DNA of 64,000 nt, taken from NCBI RefSeq assembly GCF_004295585.1, contig NZ_AP019400.1, forward strand, positions 3,012,001-3,076,000, written 5' to 3'. Shown piece by piece: positions 9,199 to 15,772 of this stretch (position 1 is the first letter of the stretch; each line of letters starts with the position of its first letter). The translations under genes were made by a program, and so were the position numbers. This DNA comes from Cohnella abietis (lineage in GTDB: Bacteria; Bacillota; Bacilli; Paenibacillales; Paenibacillaceae). Under the pieces are notes generated by a model, which saw nothing but the letters and a program-made list of their open reading frames with translations, was not told where the DNA came from and made no database searches.

Positions 9199-9438
9199 AT
9201 GGAGTCCGTACTTTACGTTATAGTTTTGATTTCTGTTCTCATTATTTTTGTATTGCTAGGAATTATCATTATTAAGGTGATCAGTAAGAGGGAACTTCCG
9301 ACCTCTAATTACACTCAATTTGATAGCATAACAGGTCACACATCAGTTGAGTTCCACGAAGAGAAAGAAGAACATGAAGATGAGGATGAGCAGGGTGACG
9401 ATAAGGATAAGTTTCGATATAAGTTGAAAAAGGGTTAA
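9199..9438 (+). CDS. Small single-pass membrane protein with acidic tail
   Basis: 79 residues. I start it at the ATG at 9199 because GGAGG lies eight bases upstream; an in-frame TTG at 9148 has no such support. Residues 4-27 are a hydrophobic helix (VLYVIVLISVLIIFVLLGIIIIKV), followed by KRELP and then a strongly acidic stretch (EEKEEHEDEDEQGDDKD, about 54-70) and a basic end. No family recognised. Topology is probably N-out/C-in because basic residues follow the helix. It stands alone between two repeat regions; its function cannot be inferred. Confidence 0.6.
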   Translation: MESVLYVIVLISVLIIFVLLGIIIIKVISKRELPTSNYTQFDSITGHTSVEFHEEKEEHEDEDEQGDDKDKFRYKLKKG

Positions 9439-9472
9439 TGCCTCCTGGCTTGTCTGTTGCGCTTTATTAGTT

Positions 9473-9750
9473 GGAGGTATAAGAAATAATCGAGCAGCGA
9501 GAGTGAAAAGTGGCTAAGACAGTGAGAGGTATTGGGAATTATCGAGCAAGAAGAGTAAAAGAGGTGAGAGTAGAAAGACGCGAGAGTATTCAGAGGCCTA
9601 ATTAGTGGAAGGTATTCGGAACAATCGAGCAACGACGAATTAAGAATGTCTGACTAGTCAGGGGTGAGCTATATAATCGAGTAAAAAAGCTGGACGAAGC
9701 TAGAAAGGCGTGATGAGTGGTAATAGGCCTAGTGGGTATTTCGAGCAATG
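9473..9750. repeat. Decayed repeat with ATCGAGCA motif
   Basis: Five imperfect copies of an element containing GGTAT and, some ten bases later, ATCGAGCA occur here; the ATCGAGCA-like octamers start at 9489, 9541, 9624, 9676 and 9740 (spacings 52, 83, 52, 64). Two copies also share AGGCCTA plus TAGTGG or AGTGGG before GGTATT. The sequence is purine-rich (GAGAGTGAAAAG-like). The spacing of 52 twice suggests a former tandem array with a unit close to that of array 1. No gene seen inside. Confidence 0.55.
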
Positions 9751-9780
9751 AAGAGTGTGCGTGCAGTCACAAAAATGAGC

Positions 9781-9853
9781 AAAAAAAATCCACCCCGGAG
9801 GGTGGCTGCACATAGTGCTAGGATTGGATAGGAGTGGAGAGAAACCATACTAT
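9781..9853 (-). ncRNA. Candidate small regulatory RNA, about 73 nt
   Basis: On the minus strand a perfect consensus promoter (see 9860-9888) would start an RNA near 9853. The RNA has a single-stranded-looking C/U-rich segment (complement of 9821-9846, containing CUCUCCACUCCU), a small hairpin GCAC-UAU-GUGC (9808-9818), and a terminator stem CCACCC/GGGTGG (9790-9805) followed by eight U (complement of the A-run 9781-9788). No minus-strand gene lies between here and the promoter, so the terminator has no other obvious purpose. The layout (free C/U-rich seed plus terminator) is that of Gram-positive base-pairing RNAs such as FsrA, RoxS or RsaI, but I do not recognise the sequence. A short frame starting at an AUG near the 5' end has no ribosome binding site. 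Confidence 0.75.
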
Positions 9854-9859
9854 ATTCAT

Positions 9860-9900
9860 ATTATATGTATACGTTTACATTTTGTCAATAAGCGCTTTCA
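9860..9900 (-). promoter_or_regulatory. Consensus sigma-A promoter with two cre-like CcpA sites
   Basis: Read on the minus strand: TTGACA (9888-9883), a 17-base spacer, TATAAT (9865-9860): both hexamers are perfect. Within the spacer, TGTATACGTTTACA (9866-9879, plus strand) matches the cre consensus TGWAANCGNTNWCA at 13 of 14 positions. A second site, TGAAAGCGCTTATT (9900-9887, minus strand), matches 12 of 14 and abuts the -35. Upstream is AT-rich. The positions imply repression by CcpA when preferred sugars are present. Confidence 0.8.
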
Positions 9901-10147
9901 TTTTATTTTAAATGTTTTGTAAGAAATTTAAGGTCATTGGATGTACTTCCAATCTAACCCTTAGGCAGCTGGAAATTGCGCTAACCTCGTCTAAACAGTC
10001 GCTCAATCGCCTTGTTAACCTCCAAAGCATGCTAACTGCGTTTGTGAATGACTAAAAACAGATTACTATTATTAAAAATTAGGCTAAAGGACATAATTCC
10101 CTACAAAATTTGAGAAATTTTTAAGCTTCTAAAAGCCATTCCTGTGA
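9901..10147. other. AT-rich intergenic stretch, no gene seen
   Basis: No reading frame with a ribosome binding site. One small inverted repeat, ATTGGA/TCCAAT (9936-9953), without a T-run. The part next to 9900 is AT-rich and could act as an UP element for the minus-strand promoter. Confidence 0.5.
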
Positions 10148-10310
10148 TACAATAGCATATAGTATTTGTAAAATACTGGCTAACATCAATAAACGCCTAT
10201 TGTCTCCCAATAGTGTGACAATAATCATCTATATTAGTCATTATTTAGATGTCGATGAGCAGAACGCAATCATACAAAAATTCAATGCGCTTATAAGCGC
10301 AACTTTTTCG
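10145..10310 (+). promoter_or_regulatory. Structured leader with extended -10 promoter and terminator-like palindrome ahead of ECF sigma gene
   Basis: An extended -10 element TG-A-TACAAT ends at 10153, without a good -35. Downstream are the hairpin AGTATTT-GTA-AAATACT (10161-10177), two mutually exclusive stems, CTATTG/CAATAG (10197-10213) and TATTGTC/GACAATA (10198-10223), and a 16-bp palindrome TGCGCTTATAAGCGCA (10286-10301) followed by ACTTTTTCG. The last could be a weak terminator or an operator. This arrangement resembles an attenuated leader for the sigma gene at 10383; no known riboswitch family was recognised. Confidence 0.4.
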
Positions 10311-10382
10311 TTTCTGGCCGGTACAATAAGTAAGTCAACCGGCTGCGAACGTTCACCCTAACATGGGGGGAGGGTCGCGGAT

Positions 10383-10982
10383 ATGATGACCGATTCCCAA
10401 TTAATACGGGAAATCAAAGACGGTAACGTCGAGATGTACTCAACGCTTATGGGGCGTTACCAGAAGAAGATATTATCTTTTGTATACCATATGCTAAAAA
10501 GCGCCAAGCTGGAAATATTGGCGGAGGATATTTGCTCGGAAACTTTTTACAAGGCCTATCGAAGCATGCATTCCTTTCGGGAAGTAGACGCGTCCTTTTC
10601 GACATGGTTATATACGATTGCACGAAATACGGTTCTCAGTGAGCTGCGTAAGCAGAAGACGGCGCATATTTCACTAGACGACTCCACATACATACCAGCT
10701 GCCCCATCAGAAGAAGCACCGGAGCAGCGTCTACTGCGTAATGAGAAGGTTTCTATGGTACGCGAAGCCATTAATAGCTTGCCTGAGAAGCAACGCTCAG
10801 CGCTCATTCTCAGGGAATATGATGGCATGGACTACCAAGAAATTGCGAATATTTTGGGACAGACGGTCAGTTCCGTCAAATCGTTGTTGTTTCGGGCAAG
10901 GGCGAGTGTGAAAACACAATTAGAATCGTACTTTACCGAACCGACCATGATGAAGGAGTACGAGGAGATGAAGCTGCGATGA
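10383..10982 (+). CDS. ECF-type RNA polymerase sigma factor
   Basis: 199 residues. Region 2 (about residues 5-95) includes the core-binding and -10 recognition helices (LAEDICSETFYKAYRSMHSF, FSTWLYTIARNTVLSELRKQK); region 4 (about 120-185) is a helix-turn-helix with LPEKQRSALILREYDGMDYQEIANILGQTVSSVKSLLFRARASV. A GGGGGGAGGG site lies upstream; ATGs at 10383 and 10386 are both possible. The next gene, overlapping by ATGA, encodes a zinc-finger anti-sigma factor, so activity is presumably released on an envelope signal. The linker between regions 2 and 4 is rather long (SLDDSTYIPAAPSEEAPEQ). Confidence 0.9.
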   Translation: MMTDSQLIREIKDGNVEMYSTLMGRYQKKILSFVYHMLKSAKLEILAEDICSETFYKAYRSMHSFREVDASFSTWLYTIARNTVLSELRKQKTAHISLDDSTYIPAAPSEEAPEQRLLRNEKVSMVREAINSLPEKQRSALILREYDGMDYQEIANILGQTVSSVKSLLFRARASVKTQLESYFTEPTMMKEYEEMKLR

Positions 10983-11575
10983 ACTGCGAAGAAGCCGGGG
11001 AATGGTTTGGTATTTATCAGGATCTGCCCGAATATTCAGACGAGCGCCTTGCCGTAGATAGGCATGTTCAGCAATGTGCCGAGTGTGCGGAAGAGTTCAG
11101 AATATGGGAAGAGAGTGCACAGTTGATTCAAGATTTGCCTGTTATTGAAATACAGGATGAATCTCCCATAGCTTTAGAATGGGTAAATAAGAATGTAATG
11201 AATCGAATATACGCAGAGCAAAGCTGGTACATGCCGGCTGTTCGTCGTTCCTACTCCTTCTCCTTTGCTTTCAGAAGGAAGGTTGCTGTTGTTCTTACTG
11301 CATTGTTTGCTCTTTTTGTTTGTGGATTTATTTATACAGCGTTTGATCGTTCAGGTGGTTCGAATGGCTCGGGACACTCGGAAACGGCTACTGCTTTTTC
11401 GATTAGCCATAGCTTTAACGACAGCGTTCATCTTGATGTTCCTGTTGCCAGTCTTAGTGACCCGATTATGCTTACTGTGACACCTGCCATGCCAGAATAT
11501 TGGGTTGCCCTCTCGATTATCGGTATGATTATGACGCTGCTTATTTTGAATTGGTTTACGCGTGTTCGAACATGA
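10979..11575 (+). CDS. Membrane anti-sigma factor with HxxxCxxC zinc-binding motif
   Basis: 198 residues, translationally coupled to the sigma gene. The cytoplasmic N-terminus carries the anti-sigma zinc motif H-x3-C-x2-C (HVQQCAEC, about residues 29-36), as in zf-HC2/ZAS proteins that clamp ECF sigma factors. A transmembrane helix (KVAVVLTALFALFVCGFIYTAF, about 100-121) is followed by a short external loop and a second helix at the C-terminus (YWVALSIIGMIMTLLILNWF). Two membrane spans and a small loop leave little room for a sensor domain, so the signal may come through another protein or the membrane itself. Confidence 0.8.
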   Translation: MNCEEAGEWFGIYQDLPEYSDERLAVDRHVQQCAECAEEFRIWEESAQLIQDLPVIEIQDESPIALEWVNKNVMNRIYAEQSWYMPAVRRSYSFSFAFRRKVAVVLTALFALFVCGFIYTAFDRSGGSNGSGHSETATAFSISHSFNDSVHLDVPVASLSDPIMLTVTPAMPEYWVALSIIGMIMTLLILNWFTRVRT

Positions 11576-12180
11576 CATTAGCTACACGAATTGGATGGGT
11601 ACGTCACGGGATTACAGAATGGAATCAATTGGGCAAAATCCAGGGCGTAACCGATATCCCACTTAGTTTAGAAGGAATACAGCAAGCCCGTCTGCTTGCA
11701 GAACGCTTGCTGCTCGATAAGGAACAATGGAATGGGATTTACTGCAGTGATCTGACTCGGGCGTATGAGACAGGGGAAATTATTGCAGAGAGATTAGGTA
11801 TTCCTCTCCTCCAGGATGTGAGGCTAAGAGAGCGCTCATTCGGAGAAGCAGAAGGAACGACGGAAGCAGAAAGATTGTCTCGCTGGGGTACTGAATGGAG
11901 ACGTTTGGTTCCTGATCAGGAATCTGATGATACTATCAGGGCTCGTGGACATGAATTTGTAAATGAGCTTATTGCAAAGCATCAAGGTGAGGCTTGGCTT
12001 GTCGTAACGCATGGTAGTTTTCTAGGTAGAATGCTGCAATCGCTTTGTACGGGCCTCGATGATTCTCATTTACGGAATGTATCCTTGACTGTTTTAGAGA
12101 AACAACCACAAGGCTGGCAACCGATGATTCATAATTGTACAAGGCACCTCAATGATGCCACTATAAAGTCCAATCTGTAA
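11572..12180 (+). CDS. Histidine phosphatase superfamily protein (phosphoglycerate mutase-like)
   Basis: 202 residues from the ATG at 11572, which overlaps the preceding stop as ATGA; an in-frame upstream ATG would lie inside the anti-sigma gene without a binding site. Catalytic motif RHGITEW near residue 10, second-site blocks SDLTRAYETGEIIAERLG and RLRERSFGEAEG, and VTHGSFLGRML with the second active-site histidine. These are 2-histidine phosphatases with broad substrates (sugar phosphates, alpha-ribazole phosphate, phosphoglycerate); substrate not predictable. Its coupling to the sigma/anti-sigma pair suggests co-expression. A clear terminator follows at once. Confidence 0.85.
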   Translation: MTLATRIGWVRHGITEWNQLGKIQGVTDIPLSLEGIQQARLLAERLLLDKEQWNGIYCSDLTRAYETGEIIAERLGIPLLQDVRLRERSFGEAEGTTEAERLSRWGTEWRRLVPDQESDDTIRARGHEFVNELIAKHQGEAWLVVTHGSFLGRMLQSLCTGLDDSHLRNVSLTVLEKQPQGWQPMIHNCTRHLNDATIKSNL

Positions 12181-12206
12181 AATCCGGGATGATGCCGGAT
12201 TTTTTT
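12181..12206 (+). terminator. Intrinsic terminator
   Basis: Stem AATCCGG (12181-12187) with CCGGATT (12195-12201), seven-base loop, and a run of T to 12206. Directly follows the phosphatase stop. Confidence 0.9.
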
Positions 12207-12283
12207 GCGTATTTGAAACGTTTAAGACTAGCATCCTGCGCCCATACTGAGAGTAAATCCTCACTTGAAGCGGGGGAATGCCG

Positions 12284-13492
12284 ATGAACCTGGCCGATAT
12301 GCTCTGCTATGCTGATATTGCAGAGCTGACTAGAATTGCCGAAGCCTATGATTGTACCTGCAGCAGTCACTCGAAGAATGAATTGATTCAATCGATTCTT
12401 TCAACTGTTCAAAGACGTGACGTAATGGAATCAAGAATAAGCGAAATAAAAGGCAACGACCTACGTTTCTTAAATTCGCTTGTTTTCGAGAACAGGGCAT
12501 CGTACAGCTTAGAAGAATTGAAGGCTAGAGCTCTGAGTGGAGATCAAGCAAAAGTCGAAAAACCCTCTCAAGATTTGTCTATCTTGTCCACGGCTGTTAA
12601 GAAACCTCGTAAGGGGAAGAATGCCAAGCCTATTCTGCCTCCTAGTCCGGATGAAACGGTGCGCATGTCAATCTCTAGATTTAAGACATTCGGATGGTTG
12701 TTTAATGGCTTCTCGCAGCAAACCCGGTATATGTACCAAGTACCAGATGATGTGAAAAATCGTTTGAGCGATGCGCTTGAAAGGCGATATCGTACTATAC
12801 TTGTAACTGTCGATGAACCGCATATGTATCGTGACGAACGAAGCTTAATGGTAGAGGATATCGTATACTTTCTCCGTTTTGTGAGGGATAACGAGCTTCC
12901 GCTTACTACAGAAGGTGTAATGTACAAAAGGCAGATTTCTCAAGCGCTTGAGCTGTTATCTGTGAGTGAGACTCCCCCTGCGAAAGGAGGGTGGAGATTT
13001 GGTTACGGCAGACGTTTCCTTGATTATCCGGATCGATTCGCCCTGCTCTACGATTTCGCTTTTTATGAAGGATACATAACAGAGGAGCCCGAAAGGCTTA
13101 CGCTTTCAGAAGCAGGACGAGGTATCGCAGATGGTTTAGTAAAGCCTGACCCTTCAAAGCTGTATAAATTCTGGCTTCGTCTGTATAAGGGACCTATCCC
13201 TAATCTGACAATGTTAGTGCAATGGATTATGCGGCTTTCATCAGAATGGGTGACAGTGGAATCCGTAAACCAGATATTGCTGCCTTTAATACGTCCCTAC
13301 TATTATGACAGTCAGAATGACATACTTGAGCGGCGAGTGCTAATTATGCTTATGCATCTTGGGATAGTCCGCTTAGGAGAAACGGTAAGTGGAGAGCACG
13401 TTGTGAGGATAACCCCACAAGGAAAAATGCTTGTGTTAGGTCATTCATTAGCCTTTGAGGATACGTTGTCATTGGGTAAGCCGCCTGTTTGA
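12284..13492 (+). CDS. Unrecognised protein, possibly helicase-associated or winged-helix type
   Basis: 402 residues from the second of two close ATGs; GCGGGGGA lies six bases before 12284 but almost touches the ATG at 12278. The N-terminal 50 residues (MNLADMLCYADIAELTRIAEAYDCTCSSHSKNELIQSIL, shown here by its ends MNLADM and ELIQSIL) resemble a SAP/Rho-N type nucleic-acid-binding fold. A lysine-rich linker (KKPRKGKNAK) follows at about 107-117. The rest is helical with repeated LTLSEAGRGI and VRITPQGKML blocks that look like winged-helix ends. Such a layout recalls XPB-like helicase-associated proteins without the motor. No catalytic motif seen. Flanked by a terminator upstream and a promoter downstream, so it is monocistronic. 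Confidence 0.7.
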   Translation: MNLADMLCYADIAELTRIAEAYDCTCSSHSKNELIQSILSTVQRRDVMESRISEIKGNDLRFLNSLVFENRASYSLEELKARALSGDQAKVEKPSQDLSILSTAVKKPRKGKNAKPILPPSPDETVRMSISRFKTFGWLFNGFSQQTRYMYQVPDDVKNRLSDALERRYRTILVTVDEPHMYRDERSLMVEDIVYFLRFVRDNELPLTTEGVMYKRQISQALELLSVSETPPAKGGWRFGYGRRFLDYPDRFALLYDFAFYEGYITEEPERLTLSEAGRGIADGLVKPDPSKLYKFWLRLYKGPIPNLTMLVQWIMRLSSEWVTVESVNQILLPLIRPYYYDSQNDILERRVLIMLMHLGIVRLGETVSGEHVVRITPQGKMLVLGHSLAFEDTLSLGKPPV

Positions 13493-13518
13493 CAGAGCTT
13501 GACCCTCGTTGCTACAAT
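13489..13518 (+). promoter_or_regulatory. Sigma-A promoter for the carbonic anhydrase-like gene
   Basis: TTGACA (13489-13494), 18-base spacer, TACAAT (13513-13518). It overlaps the stop codon of the preceding gene and lies some 50 bases before the ATG at 13570. Confidence 0.75.
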
Positions 13519-13569
13519 CTCCTGAACAATCATTCCTGCATTTTTTAAGGAACAAAGGAGATAAGGGAT

Positions 13570-14076
13570 ATGGAGCTCTCTTTTCAGGGGAAAAAGCCTC
13601 AATTGGCCAGTCATGTTTATGTAGCAGAAGGCGCTAAAATTGTTGGTGATGTCACTATTGGAGAGAAAAGTACAGTATGGTTTAATGCAGTTCTGCGTGG
13701 AGATTTAGCACCAATTGTTATCGGAAAGCATTGTAATATTCAAGACGGTGTTGTTGGTCATGTGAATACGGATCAACCGCTAATTGTTGGGGATGGTGTC
13801 TCTGTTGGACATGCGGCAATTATCCATGGCTGCACAATAGGCAAAGGTACATTGATCGGCATGGGGGCGATTGTCTTGAACGGTGCGCAGATTGGTGAAT
13901 ATGCTTTAGTGGGAGCCGGCGCAATCGTAACAGAAAATCAGATCATTCCGCCCAATACATTATGCTTGGGTAGTCCCGCTAAGGTTATTAGACAATTAAC
14001 TGAGCAGGATTTGGAACGGATGAAAAAAACAGCTGACAGCTACGTGACCAAAGGTGAGCAATATGGAAGCTTCTAA
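13570..14076 (+). CDS. Gamma-carbonic anhydrase-like hexapeptide-repeat protein
   Basis: 168 residues, a left-handed beta-helix made of hexapeptide turns (IVGDVTIGEKSTV, VIGKHCNIQDG, IVGDGVSVGHAAIIHGCTIGKGTLIGMGAIV). Three histidines at the zinc positions are visible: the H in DGVVGHVN and the two in VGHAAIIHGC. The Gly after the usual QDGxV and the absence of a long acidic loop make it a YtoA/CaiE-like short member, in which carbonic anhydrase activity is variable. AAAGGAG lies upstream. Cytosolic; physiological role uncertain. Confidence 0.85.
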   Translation: MELSFQGKKPQLASHVYVAEGAKIVGDVTIGEKSTVWFNAVLRGDLAPIVIGKHCNIQDGVVGHVNTDQPLIVGDGVSVGHAAIIHGCTIGKGTLIGMGAIVLNGAQIGEYALVGAGAIVTENQIIPPNTLCLGSPAKVIRQLTEQDLERMKKTADSYVTKGEQYGSF

Positions 14077-14114
14077 ATAAGAAGCTTTACTGCCGGATTT
14101 CGGAGGTGCAACGA

Positions 14115-14297
14115 ATGGACAACATGAAAGTCGCCTACGAGACGATGCTGGGATTGGCGGCAGAAATGGTTCTGGACGAAGCGCTGCTCAATTACCGGAT
14201 TGAGAAAATATATTGTGCAATTGATGAAGCGCTTGCTCAAGGAGACGTGGAGTCATTTCGGCTCTTAACCGATGAATTAAAGGATTTGCAGCTCTAG
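14115..14297 (+). CDS. IDEAL-domain small protein
   Basis: 60 residues from ATG 14115, with GGAGG 8-12 bases upstream; the in-frame GTG at 14106 lies within that site. Residues 27-58 (YRIEKIYCAIDEALAQGDVESFRLLTDELKDL, quoted in part: YCAIDEALAQGD) fit the IDEAL domain found in Bacillus YpiB and related regulators of protein turnover. Here only this domain remains, without the larger N-terminal part of YpiB, although the position ahead of ypiF-qcrABC is the same as that of ypiB in Bacillus subtilis. A terminator follows. Confidence 0.75.
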   Translation: MDNMKVAYETMLGLAAEMVLDEALLNYRIEKIYCAIDEALAQGDVESFRLLTDELKDLQL

Positions 14298-14335
14298 ATC
14301 GGTTGGGAGCAAGCATTACTAATGCCCTTGTTGTG

Positions 14336-14366
14336 ACCCGACCTAATCTATGGTCGGGTTATTTGT
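14336..14366 (+). terminator. Intrinsic terminator (weak U-tract)
   Basis: Perfect 8-bp stem ACCCGACC (14336-14343) with GGTCGGGT (14352-14359), then TATTTGTG. Separates the IDEAL gene from the qcr region. Confidence 0.65.
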
Positions 14367-14538
14367 GTTGCTATTCAATTGCTCTAAGTTTGTCATTTTT
14401 AATGAATAAGCTGATATTCGCTTTCAATACTGGTATTTTTGGAGTACGATAATGAGAGTGAATTAAGTTTCGTAAGGCAAACATAACTATGTACTGCGGT
14501 AAATGGTTATTGAAGCTACCAAGGAGTGGAGCTTGTTA

Positions 14539-14964
14539 ATGAAGTTCAGTGAAATTGACGCGGATAGTTGGCCAGAGCTGCAGCTTTACCTGGATACCTG
14601 CCTGATTCCGTTGTCGGGATTGACAGGTGAGGAATCACCATGGGAAGCGACGGACAAGTTAGCCCGTGTAGGAGGGTGGCTCGCCCCCCTAGAGCAAGCC
14701 TTCAGAGGTAGAACGGTTACTATGCCTGCATTCCATTATGACGGCGAAGGAGTGGAGCACGCAGAGCGCCTGAATCAACTCATTAGCAGATGGAGGAATA
14801 ACGGCTTCCGTTATGTCATCGTTATTAGCGGGCAGCCATTAGATTGGAGTGGTCACCTTAACGCGGATTTGATTATTCAGCCTAATGACGCAGAGGATGA
14901 ACCGAACGATCAGGCAATCAGCAAGCAGATAGCGGAATTATGGCGAGCCCGGAAGGCAACATAG
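14539..14964 (+). CDS. ypiF: YpiF-like protein (DUF2487)
   Basis: 141 residues from ATG 14539; AGGAGTGGAG at 14522-14531 is the binding site, and the in-frame ATG at 14503 lies upstream of it without its own. Opens with MKFSEIDADSWPELQLYLDTCLIPLSGL, typical of this small family of unknown function whose gene precedes qcrA in Bacillus. Contains YVIVISGQPLDW in a probable Rossmann-like core. A role in bc complex biogenesis is often suspected from context only. 255 bases with a separate promoter lie between it and qcrA. Confidence 0.75.
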   Translation: MKFSEIDADSWPELQLYLDTCLIPLSGLTGEESPWEATDKLARVGGWLAPLEQAFRGRTVTMPAFHYDGEGVEHAERLNQLISRWRNNGFRYVIVISGQPLDWSGHLNADLIIQPNDAEDEPNDQAISKQIAELWRARKAT

Positions 14965-15116
14965 CACCAGCCAAAAAACTAAGTTTATCAATCTCACGAA
15001 TAAGGTTAGGTACATAGGGTAAACAATAGTCAGACACAATCACGGGGAAATGTGACAATTTGAGAACATTTTAGTTGCCTAATTCCCACTGAGCAAGGAA
15101 ACTCGCGGGCCGATTC

Positions 15117-15145
15117 TTGACGCTCCATAGCGCGTGGGCTATTAT
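15117..15145 (+). promoter_or_regulatory. Sigma-A promoter for qcrABC
   Basis: TTGACG (15117-15122), 17-base spacer, TATTAT (15140-15145). Transcription would start near 15152, about 70 bases before qcrA. Confidence 0.7.
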
Positions 15146-15219
15146 AGTTATGTCCTTGTGAACAAAATGTTAAAGTCCTTACCGGACACGAAATTGGTGT
15201 GGCAGAGGGGGTAGAATGA

Positions 15220-15753
15220 ATGGACCACAGTAAGCAGCAAGAAACCACGCATAAACCGGTCAAGCGAAAAGAAATGACTAGACGTCAATTTTTATCTTAT
15301 ACGCTTGGCGGAGCAGGAGCCTTCATGGCCGGCGGGGCCATTTTACCAATGATCCGCTTTGCCGTCGATCCTATATTGCAGAAGAAAGAAAAAGGCGGAT
15401 TCTTCAAGGTTATTGAAGAAAGCAAAGTAACGGACCAGCCTACAGAGGTGAAGTTCAAAATCCATCAGGTCGATGGATGGTATGAAAGTGATCCGAAGCT
15501 GGTAGCATGGATTACTAAAGGCGCTGACAACCAGATTTATGCGTTGTCTCCTGTATGTAAGCATCTGGGCTGTATGATTAGTTGGGGCGGAGAAGAAGCA
15601 CCGAACGAATATCACTGTCCTTGTCATGGGGCACGCTACAACAAAGATGGCAAAAACCTCAAGGTTGCGCCTAAGCCGTTGGATGAGTACGAAGTCAGAA
15701 CGGAAAACGGTTGGGTTTATCTCGGACCAATAGAACCGAATAGTCGCGTTTAG
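15220..15753 (+). CDS. qcrA: Menaquinol:cytochrome c reductase, Rieske iron-sulfur subunit
   Basis: 177 residues. Rieske 2Fe-2S ligands C113 and H115 (CKHLGC) and C133 and H136 (CPCHG), with C118 and C135 as the expected disulfide. The N-terminus has a twin-arginine motif (TRRQFL, about 20-25) followed by a hydrophobic helix, so it is exported folded by Tat and stays membrane-anchored. GAGGGGGT precedes the ATG at 15220; the ATG at 15216 runs only five codons. First gene of qcrABC; passes electrons from menaquinol to the cytochrome c part. Confidence 0.95.
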   Translation: MDHSKQQETTHKPVKRKEMTRRQFLSYTLGGAGAFMAGGAILPMIRFAVDPILQKKEKGGFFKVIEESKVTDQPTEVKFKIHQVDGWYESDPKLVAWITKGADNQIYALSPVCKHLGCMISWGGEEAPNEYHCPCHGARYNKDGKNLKVAPKPLDEYEVRTENGWVYLGPIEPNSRV

Positions 15754-15772
15754 AAGGAGGGCGTTTCGTCTC

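Noticed and set aside
9435..9632. 65-residue minus-strand frame after the small membrane protein
   Set aside because: Lies in purine-rich decayed repeat, so the complement is rich in Leu/Ser codons; no start signals.
15156..15173. Rex operator upstream of qcrA
   Set aside because: Left half TTGTGA is perfect but the right half matches only 3 of 6, and the site lies downstream of the likely transcription start.
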